Below the pieces are notes generated by a model. The model did no database searches. It worked only from the letters and a program-made list of their open reading frames with translations, and was not told the origin of the DNA. A DNA stretch of 40,645 nucleotides from Nitrospirales bacterium (GTDB taxonomy: Bacteria; Nitrospirota; Nitrospiria; Nitrospirales; UBA8639): NCBI GenBank assembly GCA_021604105.1, contig BQIW01000038.1, positions 1 to 40,645 on the forward strand, read 5' to 3'. Of this stretch, positions 1 through 7,692 are shown piece after piece (the first letter of the stretch is position 1; each line of letters starts with the position of its first letter). The translations under genes were made by a program, and so were the position numbers.

Positions 1-123
1 GATCCGTTGAAACCGGTGTGGTGTGTGCCGCATGAGCCTGTTCGGCTTTCCGCTGAACAGCTGTCCGAACGGGTCCATCTTCTTCGGTCGGCTTTGCGCA
101 TCGATCCCAACCAACCCCTCTAG
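1..123 (+). CDS. C-terminal end of an unidentified protein (partial)
   Basis: Frame 1 is open from the first base of the window to a TAG at 121-123 and gives a 40-residue protein tail. Codon choice is coding-like (G/C often in the third position) and the tail contains a helix-forming segment (PVRLSAEQLSERVHLLR) followed by a short polar end. The gene begins outside the window. I cannot assign a family from 40 residues. The alternative is that the frame is open by chance, which I consider less likely. Confidence 0.5.
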   Translation, partial: DPLKPVWCVPHEPVRLSAEQLSERVHLLRSALRIDPNQPL

Positions 124-234
124 TTTGCTCAGCCTAGCGAGCGTGAATTTCCGCTCACCTCGTGGCGCTTTCCGTGTTGTTACCCTGTTGTCCTTTCGTC
201 CTCAGTCGCTTCGAAATCTTTATTTGGAGGTATA

Positions 235-552
235 TCAGGAGGGTACGGATTCCGGCTCCAGTGAATCGATGAGAAATCGCGGTGGCGCCGGAGGATTTGT
301 GTCGAGCTGTTTATATTGGCAGGGAGGAATATCGTCCTTCAGCCGCCTTAGGAGCGTGGGAACTTTCATCTTGGGAGGGATATCGCACAACCAGACGTGC
401 ATGCCGGTTTCCAATTCTTCAAAGTGTCGTTTCAGCGTAAATCCCGGTTTTTCCATGAAATAGGCAGAAAGAAATCCTGTGATGCCCTGAACTACCCAGG
501 CATGTTCTTTCACATATCGATAGCTGACCCGAATCTCTACGACTTCAACCAT
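235..552 (-). CDS. Hypothetical protein, 105 aa
   Basis: This is an open frame of 105 codons beginning with ATG at 552. The product is soluble-looking, mixed alpha/beta, with no signal peptide, no membrane segment and no recognised motif. The C-terminus is proline-rich (NPPAPPRFLIDSLEPES). No clear Shine-Dalgarno sequence precedes the ATG. It converges on the partial plus-strand gene that ends at 123. The competing plus-strand frame over the same bases is rich in Ser and Phe and looks like an antisense shadow, so the minus-strand frame is preferred. I do not recognise a family. Confidence 0.45.
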   Translation of the reverse strand: MVEVVEIRVSYRYVKEHAWVVQGITGFLSAYFMEKPGFTLKRHFEELETGMHVWLCDIPPKMKVPTLLRRLKDDIPPCQYKQLDTNPPAPPRFLIDSLEPESVPS

Positions 553-887
553 ATCTTAATCACTCTGTGTGGCTGACCCTATTCTGTTTGGAAAATCCTA
601 CCCTAACAATTATGGCGCTTATTGGGAAAGGTTCGTTTCTGCTTTTTAGCCATTCCTTGCCTTTTTCCGCTTCGTTTCCTTTATGCCTGATTGTAATCGA
701 GCACAGCTAAACTTCTGCCTCTTCTTTTTGGCCTCTCACGTTCTCCATGATGGATGGTGTGGGGATAACAAACTGGTTCATCTTGTCATCATCGGTGGGG
801 TCGTGGGTAGAAGAGACAGATTATGCCCTGCGGTCACTTGTGCGGGTCTGTATTGGGAGCAGGATTATGTCGAAGGGATAGGAAGGA
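553..887. other. Intergenic stretch without a supported gene
   Basis: A 77-codon plus-strand frame lies here (683-916), but its composition is not protein-like and it has no ribosome binding site. The stretch probably holds the promoter of the minus-strand gene starting at 552. No promoter could be identified with confidence. Confidence 0.4.
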
Positions 888-925
888 GGGACGGATATGC
901 ACCTCGTAGTGAATAGATCCGTCCC
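888..925 (-). terminator. Stem-loop downstream of the Spy-like gene
   Basis: GGGACGGAT (888-896) pairs perfectly with ATCCGTCCC (917-925) around a 20-base loop, and the stem can extend by a few pairs past a bulge. It lies just beyond the stop of the minus-strand gene at 943 and is followed in that direction by a pyrimidine-rich run (TCCTTCC), so it may end or protect that transcript. A perfect 7-bp palindrome (GATTAAG/CTTAATC, 934-948) overlaps the stop codon. The lack of a strong T-run makes the call tentative. Confidence 0.4.
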
Positions 926-942
926 CCTCTCTTGATTAAGTC

Positions 943-1389
943 TTAATCGTGCTTTTCGTCTTTGCCGTGCTTTCCTTTTTTGTCACAATCTTTGCCATGT
1001 TTTTCTTTGTATTTCTTCATCTTTTCATGCCGCTTCTCTTGCATTTCCTTCCATTTTGCTTGTTGGTCCGGCGTCAGTTCGGCTTCAATTTTTGCCATGG
1101 CCTGTTTGCGCATCTCTTTCATTTGTTGGTGAAGCCCCTCCATCTTCTGGTGCTTCTCCTCAATGATGGGGAGAATCTTGGCCTGTTGTTCCTCCGTAAG
1201 ATCCAGCTTCTTCGTGAGTTTCTCCAGTTTGGATTTTGGATCATGACTGTAACCGTGACCATCTCCATCGGCCCAGGCTGTTGCCCCAGACAGACTCAAG
1301 ACGACGGTCAGCAAGAAAAGCCCCATCATGCGCGAGATCATTTGGATTCTTCCCTCATGGATCATGCGGCGTTGACTTGTCCGATTCAT
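943..1389 (-). CDS. Spy/CpxP-like periplasmic LTXXQ protein
   Basis: This 148-residue protein starts at an ATG preceded by AGGAGG at 5-base spacing. A hydrophobic stretch (about residues 20-38, ending ATAWA) is a probable signal peptide, so the mature protein should be periplasmic. The mature part is almost wholly helical and highly charged. It carries two LTXXQ-type elements (LDLTEEQQAKI and AELTPDQQAKW) spaced as in the Spy/CpxP family, whose members act as periplasmic chaperones or stress/metal sensors. The C-terminal 30 residues are dominated by Lys, His, Asp and Glu with one Cys and could bind metal (inference). The signal peptide has a long basic n-region; a start at a later Met is possible. 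A second protein of this broad type is encoded at 9045-9620. Confidence 0.85.
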   Translation of the reverse strand: MNRTSQRRMIHEGRIQMISRMMGLFLLTVVLSLSGATAWADGDGHGYSHDPKSKLEKLTKKLDLTEEQQAKILPIIEEKHQKMEGLHQQMKEMRKQAMAKIEAELTPDQQAKWKEMQEKRHEKMKKYKEKHGKDCDKKGKHGKDEKHD

Positions 1390-1588
1390 TCTTACCTCCT
1401 GTGTGAAAAACAGTAATTGAAATGGTTATTTTCCTAGTATATCAAATGAAAGAGGGCCTCTGCTTTGCCTAAGACAATAAATGGCAAAGAGTAAGAAAAA
1501 ATCCTTAAAGCCTGTTTATTGAATGGTTCATTGGAAGTCTTTCATTCGACAATTCAGAATCTTTTTTGAAGGAAACATGCGGCCTCTG

Positions 1589-2026
1589 TTAAATGAAGCG
1601 CCGGCAGTTTATAGCCTGACAGGTACAGGGCAGTTCCCCGTTGTGGTGTGAGTCGCCATAGTCGAGCGTGAGTTCGGTTCCGGCTTTGATAGGGTGCAAG
1701 GCATAAAACTCTGCCCGTTCTCCGATTATGCGCATAAAGGTATTGGGTGTGCAGGAATGGTTGATGAATCGAAACCCTGTCGTCTCTTCTGCCCCATCGA
1801 TCGACTTCCCATTATTTACTTCGACAATGGCAATCCACTTTTGGATTTTGGCGCGCCTTCGTCCTTCTCGTTGCGTAATGCGTTCCCCCTCATACTCTCC
1901 GATTTTTTGTCTGGGGCGCAATGGAACTTTGGTGAATAGGCCTCGGCCCTCAATGGTACTGGGTTTGACTTCCATCGGAACAGGCCATCTGGTTTTGCAG
2001 GCTGAAGCGCGATGAGTTGGGGGCAT
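1589..2026 (-). CDS. SET-domain protein (putative protein-lysine methyltransferase)
   Basis: The product has the core SET motifs in order: an N-terminal IEGRGLF strand, a FINHSCTPNT motif (the SAM-binding and knot-forming RFINHSC.PN of SET enzymes), ELTLDYG with the catalytic-type Tyr, and a short post-SET segment with C-x-C-x(4)-C (CTCQAINC) likely to bind zinc. SET enzymes transfer a methyl group from SAM to lysine side chains; bacterial substrates are mostly unknown. The start is uncertain. ATG at 2026 gives about 145 residues; ATG at 1975 lies directly before the conserved region; the frame is open up to 2164, but the extra N-terminus looks non-coding. No candidate start has a good ribosome binding site. 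It is the last gene of a possible pair with the gene ending at 2242. Confidence 0.8.
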   Translation of the reverse strand: MPPTHRASACKTRWPVPMEVKPSTIEGRGLFTKVPLRPRQKIGEYEGERITQREGRRRAKIQKWIAIVEVNNGKSIDGAEETTGFRFINHSCTPNTFMRIIGERAEFYALHPIKAGTELTLDYGDSHHNGELPCTCQAINCRRFI

Positions 2027-2241
2027 GCGAAGAGGAATACGATTCGTCAAAAATTTTATAGATAACGGACTTCTGGTAACTGTACAAAATGGGAAGTTGT
2101 GAGGCAAGAATATAGGGGATGGATAAAGGGAAGAAAAGGCGGTATGTGTTTTCCGAGGGGGCATTCACCGGATTGGAAGAACCGGGAAGAGCTTTGATCA
2201 TTCTCGGAGACACCGGCGAGTCCACAAAAGATGTATCAAGG

Positions 2242-2676
2242 TCAATCACCGCCCTTGAAAGCATCTTCGTCAAGTTCCGGCATAAGGTCTACTTCTTCCT
2301 CGATGCCTAATCCACCTTGAAACGATTCCCTGATGGCGACTACCTGTTGATGTGAGGGAGTGCCCTCAATTTGCTTCCCGAATCGGTCGAGGAACCGATT
2401 GCAGAGGGCCAGCCCAAGTTGAAAATATCGGGGTAGGGGGCCTTCCGTGACTTGCTGCCAGGTGATGTAAATGAGGAATTCCTGCAGGTGTTGGGCCTGT
2501 GGAAGCTGTGCTCCCAATTCCTGAAGGGTATCAAATGCGCGCTTGGCTTGTGGGCCTTGATCGGTGGAAAATATGGCTTCCGCTTCTAAAATGTCCGATT
2601 CAAGTTTCTCAAGTTCTCCGTACTCCTCAGCCTGTTGAAGAGCATTCAAGGCAGCGATGGCTGGATCAAAATTCAT
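2242..2676 (-). CDS. Hypothetical acidic helical protein, 144 aa
   Basis: I chose the ATG at 2676 because AAAGG lies at suitable spacing upstream and the residues before it in the longer frame (to 2766) look non-coding. The product is acidic, Gln- and Glu-rich and mostly helical, with a conserved-looking middle (LQEFLIYITWQQVTEGPLPRYFQLG) and an acidic tail. It has no signal peptide or membrane segment, so it is probably cytoplasmic. I do not recognise a family. Confidence 0.6.
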   Translation of the reverse strand: MNFDPAIAALNALQQAEEYGELEKLESDILEAEAIFSTDQGPQAKRAFDTLQELGAQLPQAQHLQEFLIYITWQQVTEGPLPRYFQLGLALCNRFLDRFGKQIEGTPSHQQVVAIRESFQGGLGIEEEVDLMPELDEDAFKGGD

Positions 2677-2856
2677 GGGAAACGCCTTTGTCTGTGAAAA
2701 TGAGGTATGTGAACGTCGAGTGAGTGTAGCAGATCCATGATAAGATTGCGTATCCAAATCGGGCAAGTGACAAACGAAACCTATAAAGGAACAAGACTCT
2801 CTAGCTGAGTCATGATGGAGTGATGTAGGTTACTATTCGAGGAGGGAGTAGGCTCA

Positions 2857-3828
2857 ATGGTGAATGCACAATCCGGTCAACACTATCCGTCGTGGGAGGC
2901 ATTTTGCGGGGCCCGGCTGGATTATGTTCGGATCTTGGCTGAGACGGTGGAACAGAGTTTTCTCCGGCGGGACACCTCTCATTCGACTTTCTGTGGCTGT
3001 ATCGATTGGCATTCCAGTGTTCATGGTGCCTATGCGTTATTAACGGCTTCGCGGCTGACCGGACAACCTCGCTGGGCTGAAATAGTCGATGCGGCACTCT
3101 CGCCTGATTGTCTGGAGGCCGAATTGGTCTCACTCAGGAACGGGGAACTCAATCATGAAATACCCTATGGCTTTTCTTGGTTTTTGAAACTGGCAATAGA
3201 ACGGGAGCAGGGGTGGGGGAAGATAGACTTGTTACCGTTGGCGGCAGAAATTTCCACACATTTGGAACAATGGATTTTTTCTCTTCCCGCTGGAGAGGTT
3301 ATTTGTCATTTGAAACAGAGGAACTATGGTAATTTGTCATGGGCCTTGCTGAATTTGTGGAATTGGAGTCAATGGAAGGCTGACCAAGTTTTAATCGAAA
3401 AACTTCTTAGGTTTACACGAATGTGGGTTGTCCTTCTTGATGAGACCTTACCTCCTTCATATGACAACGTGACGAATGAGTTTTTTGCGGCCTCTCTGCA
3501 ACGGACCCGAACCATTTTTACGATTCTTTCCAAAGAAGAATCTTGGCGATGGTTTGAGTCATTTTGTCCAGACGGCCTTTCTATGGAACCGATTCCCACA
3601 TCTTCCACGCCACATTCCGCAGGACTCAACTTTAGCCGTGCTTGGGCATTCTGGACGCTCTTTCAATCCGCTCGGAACTTGGCATTTCGTGAATTGTACG
3701 TCAATCATATTGTGACGCATATGCAGATGCCTCAGTATTGGCGGGATGATTATCGAAAACACGGACATTGGGTGCCTCAATTCGGAATCTATGCGATTGC
3801 GTTAAGCTTCGATGAGGCGCCGATCTAG
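2857..3828 (+). CDS. DUF2891 family protein
   Basis: The 323-residue product has hallmarks of the DUF2891 family. Near residue 48 there is a C-x-DWHSSVHGAYAL motif; further on come NEIPYGFSWFLKLA-like and SYDNVTNEFFAASL segments; near residue 252 SAGLNFSRAWAF; and a C-terminal HWVPQFGIYAI. The family is predicted to adopt an alpha-alpha-barrel-like helical fold and has conserved His, Asp and Arg residues; no activity is established. There is no signal peptide. ATG at 2857 follows an AGGAGGGAGTAGG stretch that can serve as the ribosome binding site. It converges with the sdh cluster, whose last stop is 37 bases away. Confidence 0.8.
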   Translation: MVNAQSGQHYPSWEAFCGARLDYVRILAETVEQSFLRRDTSHSTFCGCIDWHSSVHGAYALLTASRLTGQPRWAEIVDAALSPDCLEAELVSLRNGELNHEIPYGFSWFLKLAIEREQGWGKIDLLPLAAEISTHLEQWIFSLPAGEVICHLKQRNYGNLSWALLNLWNWSQWKADQVLIEKLLRFTRMWVVLLDETLPPSYDNVTNEFFAASLQRTRTIFTILSKEESWRWFESFCPDGLSMEPIPTSSTPHSAGLNFSRAWAFWTLFQSARNLAFRELYVNHIVTHMQMPQYWRDDYRKHGHWVPQFGIYAIALSFDEAPI

Positions 3829-3865
3829 CGCTGCGGTCCTTTTCTCAATAGCGGGAAAACGGTGG

Positions 3866-4750
3866 TTATCCGGCGCCACCAATTTTGGCCAGAGCCGATT
3901 CAGGAGAGATGAGGTTCCGTTGTAATCCGAGACTCTTGGTTTCCAATCCGATGGCAAGGCCTAAGAGTTGGGGAAGATGGAGTATCGGGAGATCGATAGA
4001 AGTCTGTTCCTGGCTGGCGGCTTTGGTCTGCATGCCGTCGAGGTTGAGATGGCAGAGCGGGCAGGGGGTAACCATGATATCGGCTCCATGTGATTTGGCG
4101 TCCCGCGTATGGGTGGCGACCATGGTAAGCGAGTTTTTTTCATTAATGGTCAAAATGGGAAATCCGCAGCATCGGGTTTTCCCTGGAAAATCTACAACCT
4201 CTGCTCCTAAAATTTCGATGATCCGTTCAAGAGATTTACCCCGATCAGGATGCCGGTCGAATTCCAGCGCATTGGTCGGCCGTTGAATATAGCACCCATA
4301 AAACGGCGCGGCACGAAGACCCGATAAGGGACGGGTGATCTGTTGCCGCAACGCCTCCTCGCCCACGTCCTCCAAGAGAATCCACAAAAAATGTTTGATC
4401 GTGGTGGTTCCCCGATAGGTTAATCCTTCCTCTCGGAGCAAGCCGTTAATTTCCTGAAGATAGTGTGGTTGAGTGGTGAGACGATGGTTGGCTTGGCTCA
4501 TCACTCCCTGGCAGGTACTACAGATGGTCATGATGGGGAGGCCTTGTTGTTCGGCCATCGCAAAGGTTCGGGCATTCAACGCATCGCCGAGCCGCAAGTC
4601 TTTTTCCTGCAACACTCCCGCACCGGTACAGGAGGCGGTCGTCATTTCCGCAAGTTCAATTCCCAATTTGGGATAGACCTGCATGACGGATTGATACAAT
4701 TCAGGACAGGCCCCCTTTGAGACGCAACCGGGAAAGAAGGCATATTTCAT
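3866..4750 (-). CDS. sdhE: SdhE-type CCG-domain subunit of succinate:quinone reductase
   Basis: This 294-residue protein has the duplicated cysteine-rich (CCG) architecture of heterodisulfide reductase subunit B and of the SdhE subunit of archaeal/epsilon-type succinate dehydrogenases. The N-terminal half has PGC (Cys9), SCTGAG and CSTC. The C-terminal half has YGC, a full RCCGFP motif and CPLC. The first half has SCTG where the second has CCG, so the two halves are not equivalent. In this enzyme class SdhE takes the place of the cytochrome b-type membrane anchors SdhC/SdhD and passes electrons to quinone. It is the last gene of the cluster, 82 bases after sdhB, with an AAGGGAGAG ribosome binding site. 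A generic heterodisulfide reductase B-like role is the alternative, but the neighbours argue against it. Confidence 0.9.
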   Translation of the reverse strand: MKYAFFPGCVSKGACPELYQSVMQVYPKLGIELAEMTTASCTGAGVLQEKDLRLGDALNARTFAMAEQQGLPIMTICSTCQGVMSQANHRLTTQPHYLQEINGLLREEGLTYRGTTTIKHFLWILLEDVGEEALRQQITRPLSGLRAAPFYGCYIQRPTNALEFDRHPDRGKSLERIIEILGAEVVDFPGKTRCCGFPILTINEKNSLTMVATHTRDAKSHGADIMVTPCPLCHLNLDGMQTKAASQEQTSIDLPILHLPQLLGLAIGLETKSLGLQRNLISPESALAKIGGAG

Positions 4751-4832
4751 CGCTCTCTCCCTTCTATTTTTACCCTCATACCAGGGAGAAAAGGTTTATT
4801 TCCGGAAAAAAATGAAATGGTGTTGTCAGATG

Positions 4833-5792
4833 TCATCGTTTAATCCTGACCTGTTTGAAAAGCTGTTGGATATGGTGGATTCCGGGGATCGGGCGGTGAA
4901 GTGGGCCCGATAAGGGGACTTTGCCTTTGAGGACCGATTGAACGACCATGGGAATCATCCCGAGTAACCGGCCAATATTTTTAAGACCGAAAGTTCTGAT
5001 CGCCAGCATCGGTTCGTCAAGAATCCCTTTGTGTTTGATGATGTCCGAAAATACCTCGGCATGTCGGGAGCCACAGGTGGCCGGTACTTTTTCTGCCAGG
5101 CCTTTGGCCCGCAAGGCCATGATGCGGTCCATCGGGCCGACCCCTTTGGGGCAGACCTGAATACATTCCATACACCGGGTGCAATCCCACATGCCATTCG
5201 GCTGGTTAAGGAAGTTCAGTCGTTGGGAAGTCGCCGAATCCCGTGGGTCCGCGACAAACCGATAGGCTTTCGCCAGGGCAGCAGGTCCGACGAATGTCTT
5301 ATCGACATCCAAGACCGTGCAGTCGGAGACGCAGACGCCACACATGATGCAGCTCATGACCCCGGAGAGGTGGCTCATGGACTCCGGCGAGGCGGTATAT
5401 TCAGCGGTGGGAGGCCGCCCTTCCGGTTGGAGCCACGGCTGAATCTGTCGAATCTTTGACCAGAACGGCGCCATATCCGTGACCAGATCTTTAATGACCG
5501 GCATGTTATTCATGGGTTCAACTTGAATCGTCCCTCCTTCCGAGGCGACCGAAATCATCTTGGTTTTGCAGGCCAGTGTGGCGTGTCCGTTAATGCGCAT
5601 GCCGCAAGATCCGCAAATGGCTCCACGACAGGAACAACGGAGTGTTAAAGAATCATCAATCGTTTCGCGAATTTTAATAAGTCCATCGAGGACACTGTCG
5701 GAAGGATCGATTTCCAGGTCATATTCCTGATAGTACGAGGAGGGATGATCGTGTTCAGGATTAAAGCGGCGTATGCGAAGAGTGGTGTGCAT
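4833..5792 (-). CDS. sdhB: Succinate dehydrogenase / fumarate reductase iron-sulfur subunit
   Basis: The 319-residue subunit relays electrons from the SdhA flavin. The N-terminal plant-type ferredoxin domain holds the [2Fe-2S] ligands (SCRGAICGSC, then LAC about 12 residues later). The C-terminal alpha-helical ferredoxin domain has two clusters of four Cys: CIMCGVCVSDC and CTRCMECIQVCPKG. In classical SdhB the second of these is C-x(5)-C-x(3)-CP and binds [3Fe-4S]. Here an extra Cys makes it C-x2-C-x2-C-x3-CP, predicting a second [4Fe-4S] cluster, as known for Sulfolobus/Acidianus-type enzymes. At 319 residues it is longer than the roughly 240 of E. coli SdhB, with a C-terminal extension. It lies between sdhA and sdhE. 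Confidence 0.93.
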   Translation of the reverse strand: MHTTLRIRRFNPEHDHPSSYYQEYDLEIDPSDSVLDGLIKIRETIDDSLTLRCSCRGAICGSCGMRINGHATLACKTKMISVASEGGTIQVEPMNNMPVIKDLVTDMAPFWSKIRQIQPWLQPEGRPPTAEYTASPESMSHLSGVMSCIMCGVCVSDCTVLDVDKTFVGPAALAKAYRFVADPRDSATSQRLNFLNQPNGMWDCTRCMECIQVCPKGVGPMDRIMALRAKGLAEKVPATCGSRHAEVFSDIIKHKGILDEPMLAIRTFGLKNIGRLLGMIPMVVQSVLKGKVPLSGPLHRPIPGIHHIQQLFKQVRIKR

Positions 5793-5907
5793 CAGTGAGG
5801 GTGATTCCTCGGATTATGTTTATAGTATACCTCCTTTAAGCCGTTACCGGGTGGCTTCGCAGCTCTAAGACGGTTCCGAAGAGGCCATGATGGGCCCTTT
5901 GGTTTCA

Positions 5908-7623
5908 TTAATAGACGCGAATTTGAGGTTGCCATTGGGTGATCCGCACCGGTAGATAGTCAACGTGTGGAGGACCATCGGGTTTATGATACAGCAACAC
6001 ATGTTTGAGCCAGTGTTCGTCGTCCCGGTCAAGAAAATCCGTCCGGAAATGGGCTCCACGGCTCTCCTGTCTGGTGAGCGCGCCCACAATAATGGCTTCC
6101 GCACAGTCCAACATAAACCCCAGTTCCAGTGCCGCGATCAATCCGGTATTAAACACCTGCCCTTTATCCTGGATGGTGAGGTCCGACCAACGTGTTTTTA
6201 GGTTGGTTATATGCCGGAGGGCGGCCTCCATCCCTTCCTCATCACGAAAAACCGACACATGCTTGTTCATGGTGATTCCCATCTCCAGGCGCAACGCAGC
6301 CGCTCGCTCTCCCGGTCCTTTCCGTCCCACGATGCCGGCCACTAGGTTGTTGTCTGCGTCTATCACGCTGTCTGGAACGGTGGGAGAAGAGATCGTATTG
6401 GCATACTCTGCGGCACATGTTCCAGCCCGTCGGCCAAACACCACAGTGTCCAACAACGAGTTCGCGCCCAACCTATTGCCGCCATGCAAGCTCAAGCAGG
6501 CGGTTTCCCCGGCAGCGAAGAGACCTGGAACCCCCGCCCATTGGCCCTGAACATCCCAACATCGGCCTTCGGTATCGGTTTTGATGCCTCCCATTTGGTA
6601 ATGCATGCCCGGTCGGATGGGTAAGGGCTCCTCGGCTAAATCAACATTGGCGAATGTTTTAGCTTCGGCGTAAATTTGTCCAAGGCGATCTTGAAGAAAG
6701 GTCCGTCCCAAATGCCGGCAGTCGAGCAAGACGCAGCCTTTAACGCCACGCCCTTCATTGATTTCGATTTGTTCCGCACGGGAGACGACATCACGGGAAG
6801 CCAGCTCAAGCATATTGGGCGCATAGCGTTCCATAAAGCGCTCCCCCTTGCTGTTGAGAAGATAGGCTCCCTCTCCCCTGGCGGCTTCTGTAATCAAGAG
6901 GCCCTTCCCCTTCAGCGTTGTCGGGTGATATTGCACCATTTCCATATCCATTAATGGGGCCCCGGCCCGATAGGCCACGGCCATGCCATCGCCCGTACAA
7001 ATCAAGGCGTTGGTGCTGGGTTCGTACACCCGGCCTAAGCCGCCTGTGGCCATGATCACGGCTTTGGCCCGAAATAGCGCGAACGTCCCTGTACGAATTT
7101 CAAAGGCCACCACTCCAGCACACCGTCCCTGGTCGTCTTTCACCAGGGAGGTCGCAAACCATTCTTCATAGACGGGAATTTTTGCCTGCAGCGTTTGTTC
7201 ATACAGCACGTGAAGCAGCGCCTGCCCCGTAAAGTCGGACACAAAAAAAGTTCGTGCCCGTTTTTGTCCACCGAATCGGCGCGTCCCGAGGTGGCCTTCC
7301 TCGCTTCGGTTAAAAATAACCCCCATATGCTCTAAGGCGATAATATCCTGGCCGGCTTCTTGAGCGAGGATCTCAACGGCGTCCTGGTCGCCTAGATAAT
7401 CACTGCCTTTCACGGTTTCGAAGGCATGGTCTTCCCAGTGGTCTCCCCGGTCGGTCAAGGCGGCGTTAATGCCGCCTTGCGCGGCATTGGAATGACTGCG
7501 CACTGGATGGACTTTCGTCATGATGGCCACGGAAGCCCCCTGGTTATGCGCGGCAAGAGCCGCCCGCATTCCCGCCAGACCGGCCCCAATGACGAGCACT
7601 TCATAAGAAAAGGAAGAGTTCAT
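5908..7623 (-). CDS. sdhA: Succinate dehydrogenase / fumarate reductase flavoprotein subunit
   Basis: This 571-residue catalytic subunit interconverts succinate and fumarate. It has the N-terminal FAD dinucleotide motif VIGAGLAGMRAA and the SHSNAAQGG segment with the His that forms the covalent FAD link in this family. QYHPTT, a TEAARGEGAYL segment with the active-site Arg region, HYQMGGI, and the C-terminal HGGNRLGANSLLD flavin-binding loop follow. The frame is open to a TTG at 7632, but ATG at 7623 starts right before the conserved fold and is preferred. It follows the citrate synthase gene by 69 bases, and both belong to one TCA-cycle cluster. Sequence alone does not settle whether it works as dehydrogenase, fumarate reductase or both. 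Confidence 0.95.
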   Translation of the reverse strand: MNSSFSYEVLVIGAGLAGMRAALAAHNQGASVAIMTKVHPVRSHSNAAQGGINAALTDRGDHWEDHAFETVKGSDYLGDQDAVEILAQEAGQDIIALEHMGVIFNRSEEGHLGTRRFGGQKRARTFFVSDFTGQALLHVLYEQTLQAKIPVYEEWFATSLVKDDQGRCAGVVAFEIRTGTFALFRAKAVIMATGGLGRVYEPSTNALICTGDGMAVAYRAGAPLMDMEMVQYHPTTLKGKGLLITEAARGEGAYLLNSKGERFMERYAPNMLELASRDVVSRAEQIEINEGRGVKGCVLLDCRHLGRTFLQDRLGQIYAEAKTFANVDLAEEPLPIRPGMHYQMGGIKTDTEGRCWDVQGQWAGVPGLFAAGETACLSLHGGNRLGANSLLDTVVFGRRAGTCAAEYANTISSPTVPDSVIDADNNLVAGIVGRKGPGERAAALRLEMGITMNKHVSVFRDEEGMEAALRHITNLKTRWSDLTIQDKGQVFNTGLIAALELGFMLDCAEAIIVGALTRQESRGAHFRTDFLDRDDEHWLKHVLLYHKPDGPPHVDYLPVRITQWQPQIRVY

Positions 7624-7692
7624 TATTCTCAAGCAACAATACGTGGCACAAAGATTCTTACAGCGATGACGTCGGCCGGGTGTGTGCCCTGA

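Noticed and set aside
23-463. 146-codon plus-strand frame
   Set aside because: It is Ser/Phe/Arg-rich and antisense to the more protein-like 105-codon frame. It also overlaps the partial gene at 1-123.
683-916. 77-codon plus-strand frame
   Set aside because: No ribosome binding site, protein-unlike composition, and it overlaps the hairpin after the Spy-like gene.
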